Assembly (NCBI GenBank): GCA_034423115.1
Contig: DAOUJD010000046.1
Location: 1-64,000, forward strand
Source: Bin87 sp034423115
GTDB taxonomy: Bacteria; Chloroflexota; Dehalococcoidia; Lucifugimonadales; UBA3495
DNA: 64,000 nt
Direction of reading: 5' to 3'
Shown here: in pieces, positions 1 to 7,913 of the stretch
Position numbering within the stretch: the first letter of the stretch is position 1
Layout of the letters: each line of letters begins with the position of its first letter
Translations under genes and position numbers: made by a program
The notes under the pieces: generated by a model
What the model saw: the letters and a program-made list of their open reading frames with translations, nothing else
Databases searched by the model: none
Told to the model about the DNA's origin: nothing

Positions 1-126
1 GACCGTGCCCGACGCCAGGGGGACGTCCCTCACCCTGAAGACATCGTCATCAACCTCCTTCCCTGGATTGACGGCGACCGCTACCACAAATTCCTCCGCT
101 GGGACCTTCCCGCCCCCGCGCGCTAG
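1..126 (+). CDS. C-terminal end of an unrecognised protein (partial)
   Basis: Frame 1 is open from the first base of the window to a TAG at 124-126 and encodes the last 41 residues of a protein whose beginning lies outside. The tail is rich in charged and aromatic residues (for example LPWIDGDRYHKFLRW) and shows no motif I recognise. Codon use is GC-rich like the neighbours, so it is probably a real gene end, but the fragment is too short to assign a function. Confidence 0.45.
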   Translation, partial: DRARRQGDVPHPEDIVINLLPWIDGDRYHKFLRWDLPAPAR

Positions 127-395
127 CCGTGCCCTCAACCCGGTTTACGCCGATCATTGAAAGGCCCTGCTGTTCGATTCCTTTCGGAAGGAGTGGCGCA
201 CAAGTGGAGGCTGCCGATGTGATTCGCCCGTGCGATGTCGCGTGCCTGCTCCCTAGCTACACCGTGATGCGAAGTTCACCACCGGAGAGCGGGGTATGGC
301 GAGATTCTGCTGGGTAATCTACAATGATTGAACACTAAATTTAGGTTTGCCACCCGTTGAGAATTGTCGCGCAGACCCACCCGGAGGGACATGTT
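127..395. other. Intergenic spacer upstream of the alcohol dehydrogenase
   Basis: No convincing gene is present; a 62-codon open frame at 129-317 has neither a ribosome binding site nor a recognisable product. The last 100 bases are AT-richer, and TACAAT at 320-325 is a plausible -10 element for the dehydrogenase, although no good -35 hexamer lies at the proper distance. Confidence 0.4.
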
Positions 396-1496
396 TTGAA
401 GGTAAAAGCTGCTGTTTTATGGGAAGTGGGTCAACCCCTGGATATCTGCGAGGTTGATCTGGATGAGCCCAAAGCCGGCGAGGTTTTGGTCAAAGTCGGC
501 GCGGCGGGCATCTGCCGCAGCGACCGCCATTTCATGCACGGCGACGCTCCTATCGCCATTCCGGTGGTCCTGGGCCATGAAGGGGCCGGTACCGTCGTCC
601 AGACCGGCCCGGGCGTCACCCTGGCCAACGAAGGCGATCAGGTGATCCTTTCCTTCGTCCCCGCCTGCGGACGATGCCGGTCCTGCCTGGAGGGTTACAG
701 CAACCTGTGCGACCTCCACGCCGCCACCGGTGCCAATCTCCTTGACGGTACGACTCGACTACACGCCGACGGCCAGGACATCCACCACATGGGCAAGGTA
801 GCCTGCTTCGCCGAGTACGCCGTGCTCCCCGAAACCGGCGTCGTTCCCGTGTCGGACGGGCTGCCCATGGACAAGGCTGCCATGATCGGCTGCTCGGTTA
901 CCACCGGTGTGGGCGCCGCCCTCTACAGCGCGGAGATTAAAGCCGGCAGCACCGTCGCAGTGATCGGCTGCGGCGGCGTGGGTCTGAACGTGATCATGGG
1001 TGCGGCCCTGGCCAACGCCCGGCAGATCATCGCCGTCGACATCCGTGAGGCCCAGTTGGAATTTGCCATGCGGTTCGGGGCAACGCACACCGTTAACGCC
1101 TCCGACCAGGATCCAGTACGACAGGTCAAGGATCTCACCGGCGGACGCGGCGCCGACTACACCTTCGAGGTATTCGGCAGCGGAGATACTACCAAGGCCG
1201 CTTATGACATGGCCGCAAAGCGTGGGGTAGTTACGGTGGTAGGAATCGCTCCGTGGGGTCAGGAAGCCGCCATCAACGCCGTTGACCTGGTGCGCAACGA
1301 AAAAACCCTGCGCGGGTCCTACTACGGGTCAGCCCGTTCACGAACCGACATGCCCGTGATGGTCGACATGTACCATTCGGGCAAGCTTAACCTGGACGAC
1401 CTCGTCGTGCGCCACTACACCCTGGACCAGATCAACGAAGCGTATGATGATCTGGACCGTGGTGAGATTGGCCGCGGCGCGATAATGTTCGATTAA
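396..1496 (+). CDS. Zinc-dependent alcohol dehydrogenase (MDR superfamily)
   Basis: A 366-residue medium-chain dehydrogenase/reductase, expected to oxidise an alcohol or reduce an aldehyde with NAD(P). The catalytic-zinc set is visible as Cys40, His61-Glu62 (GHEGAG) and Cys166, and the structural-zinc cluster as Cys91, Cys94, Cys97 and Cys105. The Rossmann dinucleotide motif GCGGVG is at 191-196. It resembles the NDMA-dependent and S-(hydroxymethyl)thiol dehydrogenase subgroup, but the substrate cannot be read from sequence. The TTG at 396 is chosen because GGAGGG lies seven bases upstream (383-388); an open frame reaching back to 357 lacks such a site. The GrdB-like gene follows 84 bases later on the same strand, so the two may be co-transcribed. 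Confidence 0.88.
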   Translation: MKVKAAVLWEVGQPLDICEVDLDEPKAGEVLVKVGAAGICRSDRHFMHGDAPIAIPVVLGHEGAGTVVQTGPGVTLANEGDQVILSFVPACGRCRSCLEGYSNLCDLHAATGANLLDGTTRLHADGQDIHHMGKVACFAEYAVLPETGVVPVSDGLPMDKAAMIGCSVTTGVGAALYSAEIKAGSTVAVIGCGGVGLNVIMGAALANARQIIAVDIREAQLEFAMRFGATHTVNASDQDPVRQVKDLTGGRGADYTFEVFGSGDTTKAAYDMAAKRGVVTVVGIAPWGQEAAINAVDLVRNEKTLRGSYYGSARSRTDMPVMVDMYHSGKLNLDDLVVRHYTLDQINEAYDDLDRGEIGRGAIMFD

Positions 1497-1580
1497 CCCC
1501 ACGGCATGTGCAGGGGGTGGCCCACCAGCCGCCCCCGATTGCTGTCACCCGAACCCTTACCCCTGTTTTGGAGTTGCGCG

Positions 1581-2783
1581 ATGCCCCGTTTAGAAATCCT
1601 GTCCGAAGTCCAGCGCCGGATGCTGGAGTTCTTCCCCTGCATGGAGTCTGACGACGTACCCTGGTCTCCATTGGGCAAACCCCTGGCGGAGAGCACGGTT
1701 GCCATCGTTACCACCGCCGGATTGCATCTTCGGGATGACAAGCCGTTTAACCGCGACCATCCCGGCGGCGAGTCCACCTATCGGGTCCTGCCCAGCGACT
1801 CCGACACCGCGGACATCGTACAGAGCCACTTCAGCATCGGATTTGACCGTACGGCAATCTATCGGGACATCAATGTCACCTACCCCATCGACCGGATGCG
1901 TGAGTTGGTTGACCAAAGCACCATTGGTGCATTGGCTCCTAACAATTACTCCTTCATGGGCGCGTTGCGCGACTGCACCGTCGTCGCGGAGGAAACGGGG
2001 CCCGAAGTTGCGAAACGCCTCAAGGATGAGGGCGTCGATCTCGTGTTCCTCACTCCTACTTGACCGCTGTGCACGCACGCCGTGAGCGTGCTGGCCCGCG
2101 TTTTCGAGTCGGCCGGCTTGACCACCGTCGCCATTGCGTTGGTGCGAGAACATGCCGAGCGCGTCAAACCGCCACGCGCCCTGTGGGTGCCGTTCTATTT
2201 CGGATACGCTCTGGGCAAGCCGGATGAACCTGCTTTCCAGCGCCAGGTCGTCTCTGCAGCGCTGGATATGGTAAACGCCTCCAGCGGCCCGGTACTGTCC
2301 GATTACCCCGAGGACGCTGGCCCGGTCGGCATGCCGCAGGCGTCCGACGTCGCAGCAGGCGCAAACAACAACGATGCCCAGCCTCTCGACCCGGCCGGCG
2401 AGATCACCGCTCTACGCGGATACTACGAGCGGTGGCAGGAACAACGAGGGCGTACCGCTGTCGGCATCACCGGCATCCCGCAGCGACGGTTCCGAGGCAT
2501 TATTCGGTTCCTGGAAGCCTACTCCGACAGCGACGACGCCGACATGGACGAACGGCCCGCCGACGTTTCCGTGCCCCAATTCGTGCGTTACTGCGCCGAC
2601 GACCTCAAGGCCTTCTGTTATGAGGCGCGTATGGCGCAACGGCCCAACGACAGCGAAACCGAAATCCACAGTTGGTTCTGGGGCGAAACCGCCGTCGGCG
2701 CTTTGATCGACAGCATCACCCAGCGTTTGAACGCCACCGGAGACGCCCGGCTGCAAGCCACCGCCTACGGCCTGTCACGATAG
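1581..2783 (+). CDS. GrdB-family protein with a predicted in-frame selenocysteine (UGA)
   Basis: Two abutting open frames, 1581-2063 and 2064-2783, lie in the same reading frame and are separated only by TGA at 2061-2063. Read through, they give one 400-residue protein resembling the glycine/sarcosine/betaine/D-proline reductase selenoprotein B family. Residue 161 would be selenocysteine in LTPT-U-PLC, a U-x-x-C redox motif with Cys164. The position near residue 160 recalls PrdB (D-proline reductase), although this protein has a roughly 240-residue extension beyond it. Start ATG 1581 follows GGAG at 1570-1573. A hairpin just after the TGA (2071-2091) could be the SECIS. The actual substrate is unknown; many environmental members are not true glycine reductases. 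The main alternative is a nonsense mutation, which the intact second half argues against. Confidence 0.75.
2071..2091 (+). promoter_or_regulatory. Candidate bacterial SECIS hairpin
   Basis: Immediately downstream of the in-frame TGA, GCACGC (2071-2076) pairs perfectly with GCGTGC (2086-2091) around a nine-base loop ACGCCGTGA. The loop begins about 16 bases after the TGA, within the usual range for bacterial SelB-binding elements. This is a manual fold, and the hairpin is short. Confidence 0.45.
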
Positions 2784-2810
2784 CGGCAGGACCGATCCCA
2801 TCACCAAAGG

Positions 2811-2838
2811 AAAGGGGCCGCGATTTGATGGCCCCTTT
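2811..2838. terminator. Bidirectional intrinsic terminator
   Basis: AAAGGGGCC (2811-2819) pairs perfectly with GGCCCCTTT (2830-2838) around a ten-base loop, between the convergent GrdB-like and mscS genes. The AT-rich stem ends provide a T run on both strands. Confidence 0.75.
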
Positions 2839-2848
2839 TGCTGCGCAG

Positions 2849-4075
2849 CTAAACATCCGGCCCATCACCGCCACCGCCGGGCATGTCGGTCGGCGCGTGC
2901 GACCTCGAACTGACCATCGGCGACGGTCTTCCCGTGACGGCTGGAGGCGGCATTGGTTGACCGTCCTGCGGCGTCCAACCATCAGGGAAATGCAGGCTGC
3001 GCACCGGGTAGTTGATGGTGATGTCCTCAGCGGCCAGGCGGGCATGCAATTGCTTGATGAGTTCGCTCCGAACCTCGAAACTTGCGAGCCGGTTCGCCGC
3101 CTGCATGAACAGCCAAAAATCGACGTTACTTTCGCCAAAGGTATCGTAGCCGAAATACACGCCGTAATCCCGAACCACGCCGGGATGCTCTCGTTCAACC
3201 TTCTGCATCACCTCCATACTGACCGCCTCCACTCTTTGCAGGTCGCTCTCATAGGCCACGCCGCAGGTGAGGTACACGTTGACGTGCTCGTCGGGTTTGC
3301 TGTAGTTGGTGATGATGGTCTCGGAAAATCTGGAGTTAGGGATGATCACCAGATTGTTGGTCCAGGTCCGCAGGCGCGTGCTTCTCCAGTTCACGTCCAC
3401 CACGTAGCCGGTTACGCCGTTTTCCATCTCGATGTAATCGCCGGCGCTGACCACTCCCTCGGTAATCACATAGGTACCCGCGAAGAGATTGGTTAACGTC
3501 GGTTGCAGCGCCAAAGCCACCGCCAGGCCACCGAGTCCCAATCCAGCGATCAGCGGGCTGATGTTGATGCCGAGGACGTCCAAGGACACCATGCCGGCCA
3601 TGGCCACCACCACGATCATCACTCCCCGCCTCGCCAGGGGAAGCGCCCAATTGCCCGCACTTTCCGGGTCGCTGCTCTCGAGCAACTCCTCCAACCACGC
3701 GATGACGGCCCCGCTGATTCCGGTGACCAGGAACGCCCCGATGACGATGGCAATGACCGCGGCAACCTTGTTGACCACATCCTGAACAGCGTCGGCCAGG
3801 TGGAGCGGGAACGTCGCAGCGATGTACGCTCCGATCAGGATGATGAGAGCGGTGACCGGTCCCCGCGCGGCCGATATTATCCGGTCGTCCAAATCCCCGG
3901 CCGAAAAATGCGCCATCCGCAACATCAACCGCGACAATAAACGGCTGAACAAAAAGGCAAACAGTATCGACGCGCCGAGTATGATCCCGGCCACGGTCAG
4001 GTCCGACCACGTGATGGTCGTGCCCGCCGCCCACGCTAGGACACCATCCCACCATTTCGAAAAGAATCCGCCCAT
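2849..4075 (-). CDS. Small-conductance mechanosensitive channel family (MscS)
   Basis: A 408-residue membrane protein. Three to four hydrophobic helices occupy about residues 20-180, the last being the Gly/Ala-rich pore-lining helix (PLIAGLGLGGLAVALALQ) typical of MscS. A beta domain follows (DYIEMENGVTGYVVDVNWRS, then NLVIIPNSRF), then a soluble alpha/beta domain and a proline-rich tail. It should release osmolytes on hypo-osmotic shock at the inner membrane. The ATG lies one base after the TGA of sir2 (TGAAATG), suggesting translational coupling. The shared terminator at 2811-2838 lies just beyond the stop. Confidence 0.92.
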   Translation of the reverse strand: MGGFFSKWWDGVLAWAAGTTITWSDLTVAGIILGASILFAFLFSRLLSRLMLRMAHFSAGDLDDRIISAARGPVTALIILIGAYIAATFPLHLADAVQDVVNKVAAVIAIVIGAFLVTGISGAVIAWLEELLESSDPESAGNWALPLARRGVMIVVVAMAGMVSLDVLGINISPLIAGLGLGGLAVALALQPTLTNLFAGTYVITEGVVSAGDYIEMENGVTGYVVDVNWRSTRLRTWTNNLVIIPNSRFSETIITNYSKPDEHVNVYLTCGVAYESDLQRVEAVSMEVMQKVEREHPGVVRDYGVYFGYDTFGESNVDFWLFMQAANRLASFEVRSELIKQLHARLAAEDITINYPVRSLHFPDGWTPQDGQPMPPPAVTGRPSPMVSSRSHAPTDMPGGGGDGPDV

Positions 4076-4076
4076 T

Positions 4077-4889
4077 TCAGTACGCTTCGCTCATCCGCTT
4101 ATCGACAGCTTTAACCAGGGTCGGCAGGGTTTCACCCGCGGCTCCGGTGATCACCACATGCGCCGCTCCGGTCAATTCAGTGGGCATCGGGTTGACTTCA
4201 ATGATTTGGGCGCCCCGCTCGCGCGCTACCAGCGGGAATTGTGCTGCCGGATTGACAGCTCCTGAAGTACCCACCAATAGCATAGCATCGCAACGGTGGA
4301 CTTCCTCAATACATGCGTCCAACGTTGACCGGGGAATGGGCTCGCCAAACATCACCGTGTCCAACTTGATCACGCCGCCACATTCCCGGCAGGTGGGCGG
4401 CAAATCGGTGATCAGGTAACCTTCGCGCGGTTGTCGTTGCCCACAGCCAATGCACCGGAGATAGTTGCGGTTCCCGTGTATCTCCAGCACCGCTTTGGAT
4501 CCGGCCCGATTGTGCAGCCCGTCAACGTTCTGTGTGATCACGGACTTCAAGACACCCGCCGATTCCAGGTCCGCGAGGGCGATGTGACCGGCATTGGGCC
4601 TTGCATTATCAACCGCCGCTTTGAGGTCATAGGTAGGGTTCCCCGGGGCCACCTCGTCCCGCAATCGACTCTCCCACCACGCTTGTGGATCGCGCGAAAA
4701 GATCCGGTAGGACAAGTTCGACGGCTGGCCGTAGCGAGTCCACAGACCGCCCGGACCTCGAAACGACGGAATGCCGCTCTCCACCGACAGACCGGCCCCG
4801 GTGAGGGCAATCGCATGCTCAGCGCCGATCAACACGTCGGCGGCCCGGTCGATTACGTCGCGCATCGATTCATCAGATGTGAGAGTCAT
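4077..4889 (-). CDS. Sir2-family NAD-dependent protein deacylase
   Basis: A 270-residue sirtuin that removes acyl groups from lysines using NAD+. Visible motifs are GAGLSVESGIPSFRG (31-45), TQNVDGLH (119-126), catalytic His138 in EIHGN, a zinc ribbon (Cys146, Cys149, Cys167, Cys170), and GTSGAVNPA and EVNP near the C-terminus. Length is normal for a bacterial CobB-type enzyme. It lies upstream of and is coupled to mscS, and downstream of recF, all on the minus strand; the association with a channel gene is not explained by known biology. Whether it is a deacetylase, desuccinylase or other deacylase cannot be fixed by eye. Confidence 0.93.
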   Translation of the reverse strand: MTLTSDESMRDVIDRAADVLIGAEHAIALTGAGLSVESGIPSFRGPGGLWTRYGQPSNLSYRIFSRDPQAWWESRLRDEVAPGNPTYDLKAAVDNARPNAGHIALADLESAGVLKSVITQNVDGLHNRAGSKAVLEIHGNRNYLRCIGCGQRQPREGYLITDLPPTCRECGGVIKLDTVMFGEPIPRSTLDACIEEVHRCDAMLLVGTSGAVNPAAQFPLVARERGAQIIEVNPMPTELTGAAHVVITGAAGETLPTLVKAVDKRMSEAY

Positions 4890-4924
4890 CCACTCATATC
4901 CTAGAGCGAACCTGCGGACGTCCT

Positions 4925-6109
4925 TCAGCTCTCCCGCTGCACCGTATTGTCGAAGACTCGAAAGTAAGTCGCCTCGTCGCCTAGTACAGCACGCACCGGC
5001 TCTACGTCCGTGGTGGTCATGAGGGTTTGCCGGTATGCAGCAGTCTTTCTCAAAACTCGCTCCCGGCGTCCGGCGTCCATCTCTGAAAACACGTCATCCA
5101 ACAGGATGATGGGGTCCTCGCCACGAACATCAGCCAGATAGTCCGCTTCCGCCAACCGCAGCGCTAAAGCAATGGTGCGCGCCTCGCCACGGGATGCAAA
5201 TGACCCTGCGTCTCTCCCGTCGACGTATATTCCGAAATCATCCCGGTGCGGGCCCGTGGCGGTTGCCGCCGTGGCGATCTCTCTGGCCGCCCGTTGCTGG
5301 AGCAGCCTCGTAAATTCCCCTTCCGTAGATTCAGAGGTTTCGCGGGGGGGTACATTTGGCCGGTATGCCAGTGCCAGGACTTGTTCCGGTTCCGCCAGTT
5401 CCCCGTGATGCTCATGGGCAAATTCCGACAGATGGTTGAGGGCATTGGCACGGCTCAGCACAATTTGCGTCCCGGCACCCACCAATTGGGCGTCCCAATA
5501 CTCCATTTCGTCTGGTTCCACCGAGCCGTCCCGTTGCCGCCGCAAGAGCCCGTTCCGGTTGCGCAGCGCCGCCTGATACCGCTGCAACAACTCCAGATAC
5601 GGCCGTTGCGCCTGCGAGATCAACACATCGAGATACCGGCGTCTGCCCGCCGGCGGCCCGAGCGCCAGTCCCAGATCATCCGCCACGAACAACGTCGCGC
5701 CGAGCCGTCCCAACAGGCCGGATGCGGTGGACGGCAGCCGATTTACCCGAATCTGCTTGGTTACGGTTCGCACGGGCGGAATTCGGCCCGATTCATCGGC
5801 TTCGACAGGCGCGGGGCCAGCTGGTTGATATCCAACAACCACCGTCAGGTTTGGCTGCACATCCCCGTCTCTCACGATACCGGTTATATACGCCGCCTCA
5901 CCGTTCCGAGCGGCATCGAAGTTTACCACCTCACGCTCCCGTTCAGCACGAAAAGCCCGGCCAACGGCAAGGGTATAAGCGGCTTCCAGCAGCGCGGTTT
6001 TTCCTTGGGCGTTCGCGCCGTGGAATACCGAAACGCCGGCAGCTAGTTCTACGTCCACCTGCCGGAAGTTACGAAAATTGGTTAGGCTCAGTCGGCTCAG
6101 GAGGGCCAA
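4925..6109 (-). CDS. recF: DNA replication and repair protein RecF
   Basis: A 394-residue SMC-like ABC ATPase that loads RecA with RecO and RecR at single-strand gaps. The N-terminus LSLTNFRNFRQVDV is the typical RecF start, Walker A is GANAQGKT (31-38), and the C-terminus carries the Walker B/D-loop ILLDDVFSEMD. RecF usually sits beside dnaA/dnaN/gyrB; here it is between a Fur-family gene and sir2, so the usual replication-gene cluster is broken up. The start is TTG at 6109, chosen from the conserved N-terminus; no strong ribosome binding site is seen. The Fur-family gene ends 33 bases upstream. Confidence 0.95.
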   Translation of the reverse strand: MALLSRLSLTNFRNFRQVDVELAAGVSVFHGANAQGKTALLEAAYTLAVGRAFRAEREREVVNFDAARNGEAAYITGIVRDGDVQPNLTVVVGYQPAGPAPVEADESGRIPPVRTVTKQIRVNRLPSTASGLLGRLGATLFVADDLGLALGPPAGRRRYLDVLISQAQRPYLELLQRYQAALRNRNGLLRRQRDGSVEPDEMEYWDAQLVGAGTQIVLSRANALNHLSEFAHEHHGELAEPEQVLALAYRPNVPPRETSESTEGEFTRLLQQRAAREIATAATATGPHRDDFGIYVDGRDAGSFASRGEARTIALALRLAEADYLADVRGEDPIILLDDVFSEMDAGRRERVLRKTAAYRQTLMTTTDVEPVRAVLGDEATYFRVFDNTVQRES

Positions 6110-6142
6110 GTGCGACCGGTAACGTCGACGCCCGCCGCCTCG

Positions 6143-6568
6143 TTAGTCGCGGGCGCAACCTGCGCAGTAACCGTAGAAGTCCACCCGCTGCGACGAGATC
6201 CGGAAATTGGTATTGTCGTTGATGGATTGCTCTAGCTCTGCCACACGCTCGTGCCCTACGTCCGCATCCACTACTGATCCGCAACCGAGGCACACTAAGT
6301 TGGCGTGGGGCGACAGATTGGCGTCGTAGCGGGAAAACTTCTGAAACGGCAATTCGCGAACGATGCCCGCCTGTTCCAGCAATCCCAGCGTGGAGTAAAC
6401 CGTAGCCAACGTTACATAGGGAAAGAAATCACGTACGCGCTCAAAGATTTCCCGCACCGTGGGATGATCAGCCGAGTTCACCACTACCTCAGCGATAGCC
6501 AAGCGTTGCGGCGTCAAACGGATCCCCAGTGGTTTGAGTTGAGCTGCTAGATGTTCCTGCGTAGTCAA
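6143..6568 (-). CDS. Fur-family metalloregulator (Fur/PerR-like)
   Basis: A 141-residue repressor with an N-terminal winged helix (about 1-80, TLATVYSTLGLLEQAG) and a dimerisation/metal domain with two CxxC zinc sites, Cys93/Cys96 and Cys135/Cys138. The FSRYDANLSPHANLVC region (His88) fits the PerR/Fur metal-sensing site. It probably senses iron or peroxide stress. The start is TTG at 6568, giving the usual length. A 19-bp inverted repeat at 6593-6611, upstream of the start, is a candidate operator and suggests autoregulation. recF follows on the same strand. Confidence 0.9.
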   Translation of the reverse strand: MTTQEHLAAQLKPLGIRLTPQRLAIAEVVVNSADHPTVREIFERVRDFFPYVTLATVYSTLGLLEQAGIVRELPFQKFSRYDANLSPHANLVCLGCGSVVDADVGHERVAELEQSINDNTNFRISSQRVDFYGYCAGCARD

Positions 6569-6592
6569 AACGTTACGTCCATCGAGGAAGAA

Positions 6593-6611
6593 TTATAGTG
6601 AAGCAGTATAA
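6593..6611 (-). promoter_or_regulatory. Candidate Fur/PerR-type operator
   Basis: The 19-bp sequence TTATAGTGAAGCAGTATAA is a 9-1-9 inverted repeat with seven of nine positions matching between arms. It has the size and AT-rich ends of a Fur box and lies about 25 bases upstream of the Fur-family start. Confidence 0.45.
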
Positions 6612-6710
6612 CATCTATGCCATCACCCGAATATCGCGGGCAGATTTTCCGCAGTCGTCCCGCGGAAACCATGGATAAGCATCATGTCCGACCAATGGCA
6701 TTAATCGCAC

Positions 6711-6739
6711 AAGGGGACGGGTCTCGTACCCGTCCCCTT
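6711..6739 (-). terminator. Hairpin terminator, GGGGCGGGT-like family
   Basis: AAGGGGACGGGT (6711-6722) and ACCCGTCCCCTT (6728-6739) form a perfect 12-bp stem with a five-base loop, 25 bases beyond the stop of the minus-strand NHL gene. It belongs to the hairpin family seen again at 31971, 33494, 39008, 61049, 62511 and 63733. Confidence 0.65.
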
Positions 6740-6764
6740 GATATTCGATCTGACGACGAGACGT

Positions 6765-7838
6765 CTAGAGTCGGCCACCGCCGCCCGAGACGCGCTCGTT
6801 GACGCCGTAGAAGACCGAGTCCTGCTTCTGGAACACTTGGATCCGTGAACGGGCGGTTTCCACCACGAACACCCTCCCTTGGTCATCGCACTCAACGGCG
6901 ATGGGGCCCCAGAAATATTTTTCCCGGTCTATTCCCTGGGCGATCTTACGCTCTTCCCACATCTCGGGGTTCGCGTCCAGTTTGCCGACGCCCCACTGCG
7001 AGATGGTCGCTTCGCCGTACGTCATGCCGGCGAACCCACCGTTGGGGTGGAAGATCTGCAACCGCTCGTTGTTCCAGTCGGCGACGTAGATGGTGCCCTC
7101 ATTGTCCACCGCCACGTCGGTCGGCCGGTTCAATTGGCCCTCGCCGTCTCCAGTTTCGCCGAACTCCATCAAGAATTTGCCGTCGGCGGTGAACTTCTGG
7201 ATCCGGTCGTTCCGCCAGTCGGCGACGTAAACGTTGCCATTGTCGTCGGTGTCAACGCCGAAGGGCATGTTGAACTGCCCGGGGCCCGAGCCGAACTCGC
7301 CGAACTGACCGATGTATTCACCGTCAGCGGAGAGCATCTGTACCCGGTGGTTGTTGCTGTCCACCAGGTAAAGGACGTCGTCCTTTCCGAACACCAGCCC
7401 GCTGGGTTTGTTCCACTGGCCGTCACCGTCGCCGGGCCGTTCCCACTTGGTCAGATACTCGCCTTCCGCCGAGTAAACGCTGATCCGGTCCAGGTACTCA
7501 TCGGCCAGGTAAACGTTACCGTTCGGACCGACGGTGATCGCGGTGGGCCAGATGATGGCGCCGTCCGTCGATACGGCTTCGCCGTCGCCCTGCTCGAACA
7601 CGCCTTTTGCAAATTCGCTGATGAACTCCTCGCCAACGGTGCACATCGTGATCCGCTTGCCGTCTGGACGATAATCGTACGAACGGTTGGCGACATACAT
7701 TATGTCGTCTTCGGCGCGAGCCATGGCCGTCGGGTTGCGGAAACCCGGGCCCGAAAACTCTGCTCTGCCGATGGTGTGGGTGTATTGCAACGAAATACCG
7801 AGGGTCGGCATGGCGTTGCGCTCAATAGTAGTGGTCAT
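6765..7838 (-). CDS. NHL-repeat beta-propeller protein
   Basis: A 357-residue protein with about six NHL repeats, visible as recurring units such as GNVYVADWRNDRIQKF, GTIYVADWNNERLQIF and DVLYLVDSNNHRVQML, each followed by a G-x-GPGQF-type turn. No signal peptide is apparent. The repeats should fold as a six-bladed propeller used for binding or lactonase-like chemistry. ATG 7838 is chosen over an open frame reaching 7910 because GGAGGAAAC precedes it. The DUF1501 and DUF1800 genes lie just upstream on the same strand, so the three are probably co-expressed. The terminator at 6711-6739 follows. Confidence 0.8.
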   Translation of the reverse strand: MTTTIERNAMPTLGISLQYTHTIGRAEFSGPGFRNPTAMARAEDDIMYVANRSYDYRPDGKRITMCTVGEEFISEFAKGVFEQGDGEAVSTDGAIIWPTAITVGPNGNVYLADEYLDRISVYSAEGEYLTKWERPGDGDGQWNKPSGLVFGKDDVLYLVDSNNHRVQMLSADGEYIGQFGEFGSGPGQFNMPFGVDTDDNGNVYVADWRNDRIQKFTADGKFLMEFGETGDGEGQLNRPTDVAVDNEGTIYVADWNNERLQIFHPNGGFAGMTYGEATISQWGVGKLDANPEMWEERKIAQGIDREKYFWGPIAVECDDQGRVFVVETARSRIQVFQKQDSVFYGVNERVSGGGGRL

Positions 7839-7913
7839 ACAGTTTCCTCCGTTGGAACGGATGACAAGATCGACTGTTGGTAGGGGTGGATGTGCTCCAC
7901 CCCTCGGCAACGT

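Noticed and set aside
129..317. Small open frame upstream of the alcohol dehydrogenase
   Set aside because: No ribosome binding site, no motif, and composition unlike a conserved protein.
2061..2063. Reading the TGA as the end of one gene and the start of a second gene
   Set aside because: The second frame begins directly in a conserved region without a ribosome binding site or sensible start, and the combined protein fits a known selenoprotein family.
3336..4055. Long open frame overlapping the mscS gene in another frame
   Set aside because: Translation is His/Arg/Gly-rich and matches nothing; the MscS frame is clearly genuine.
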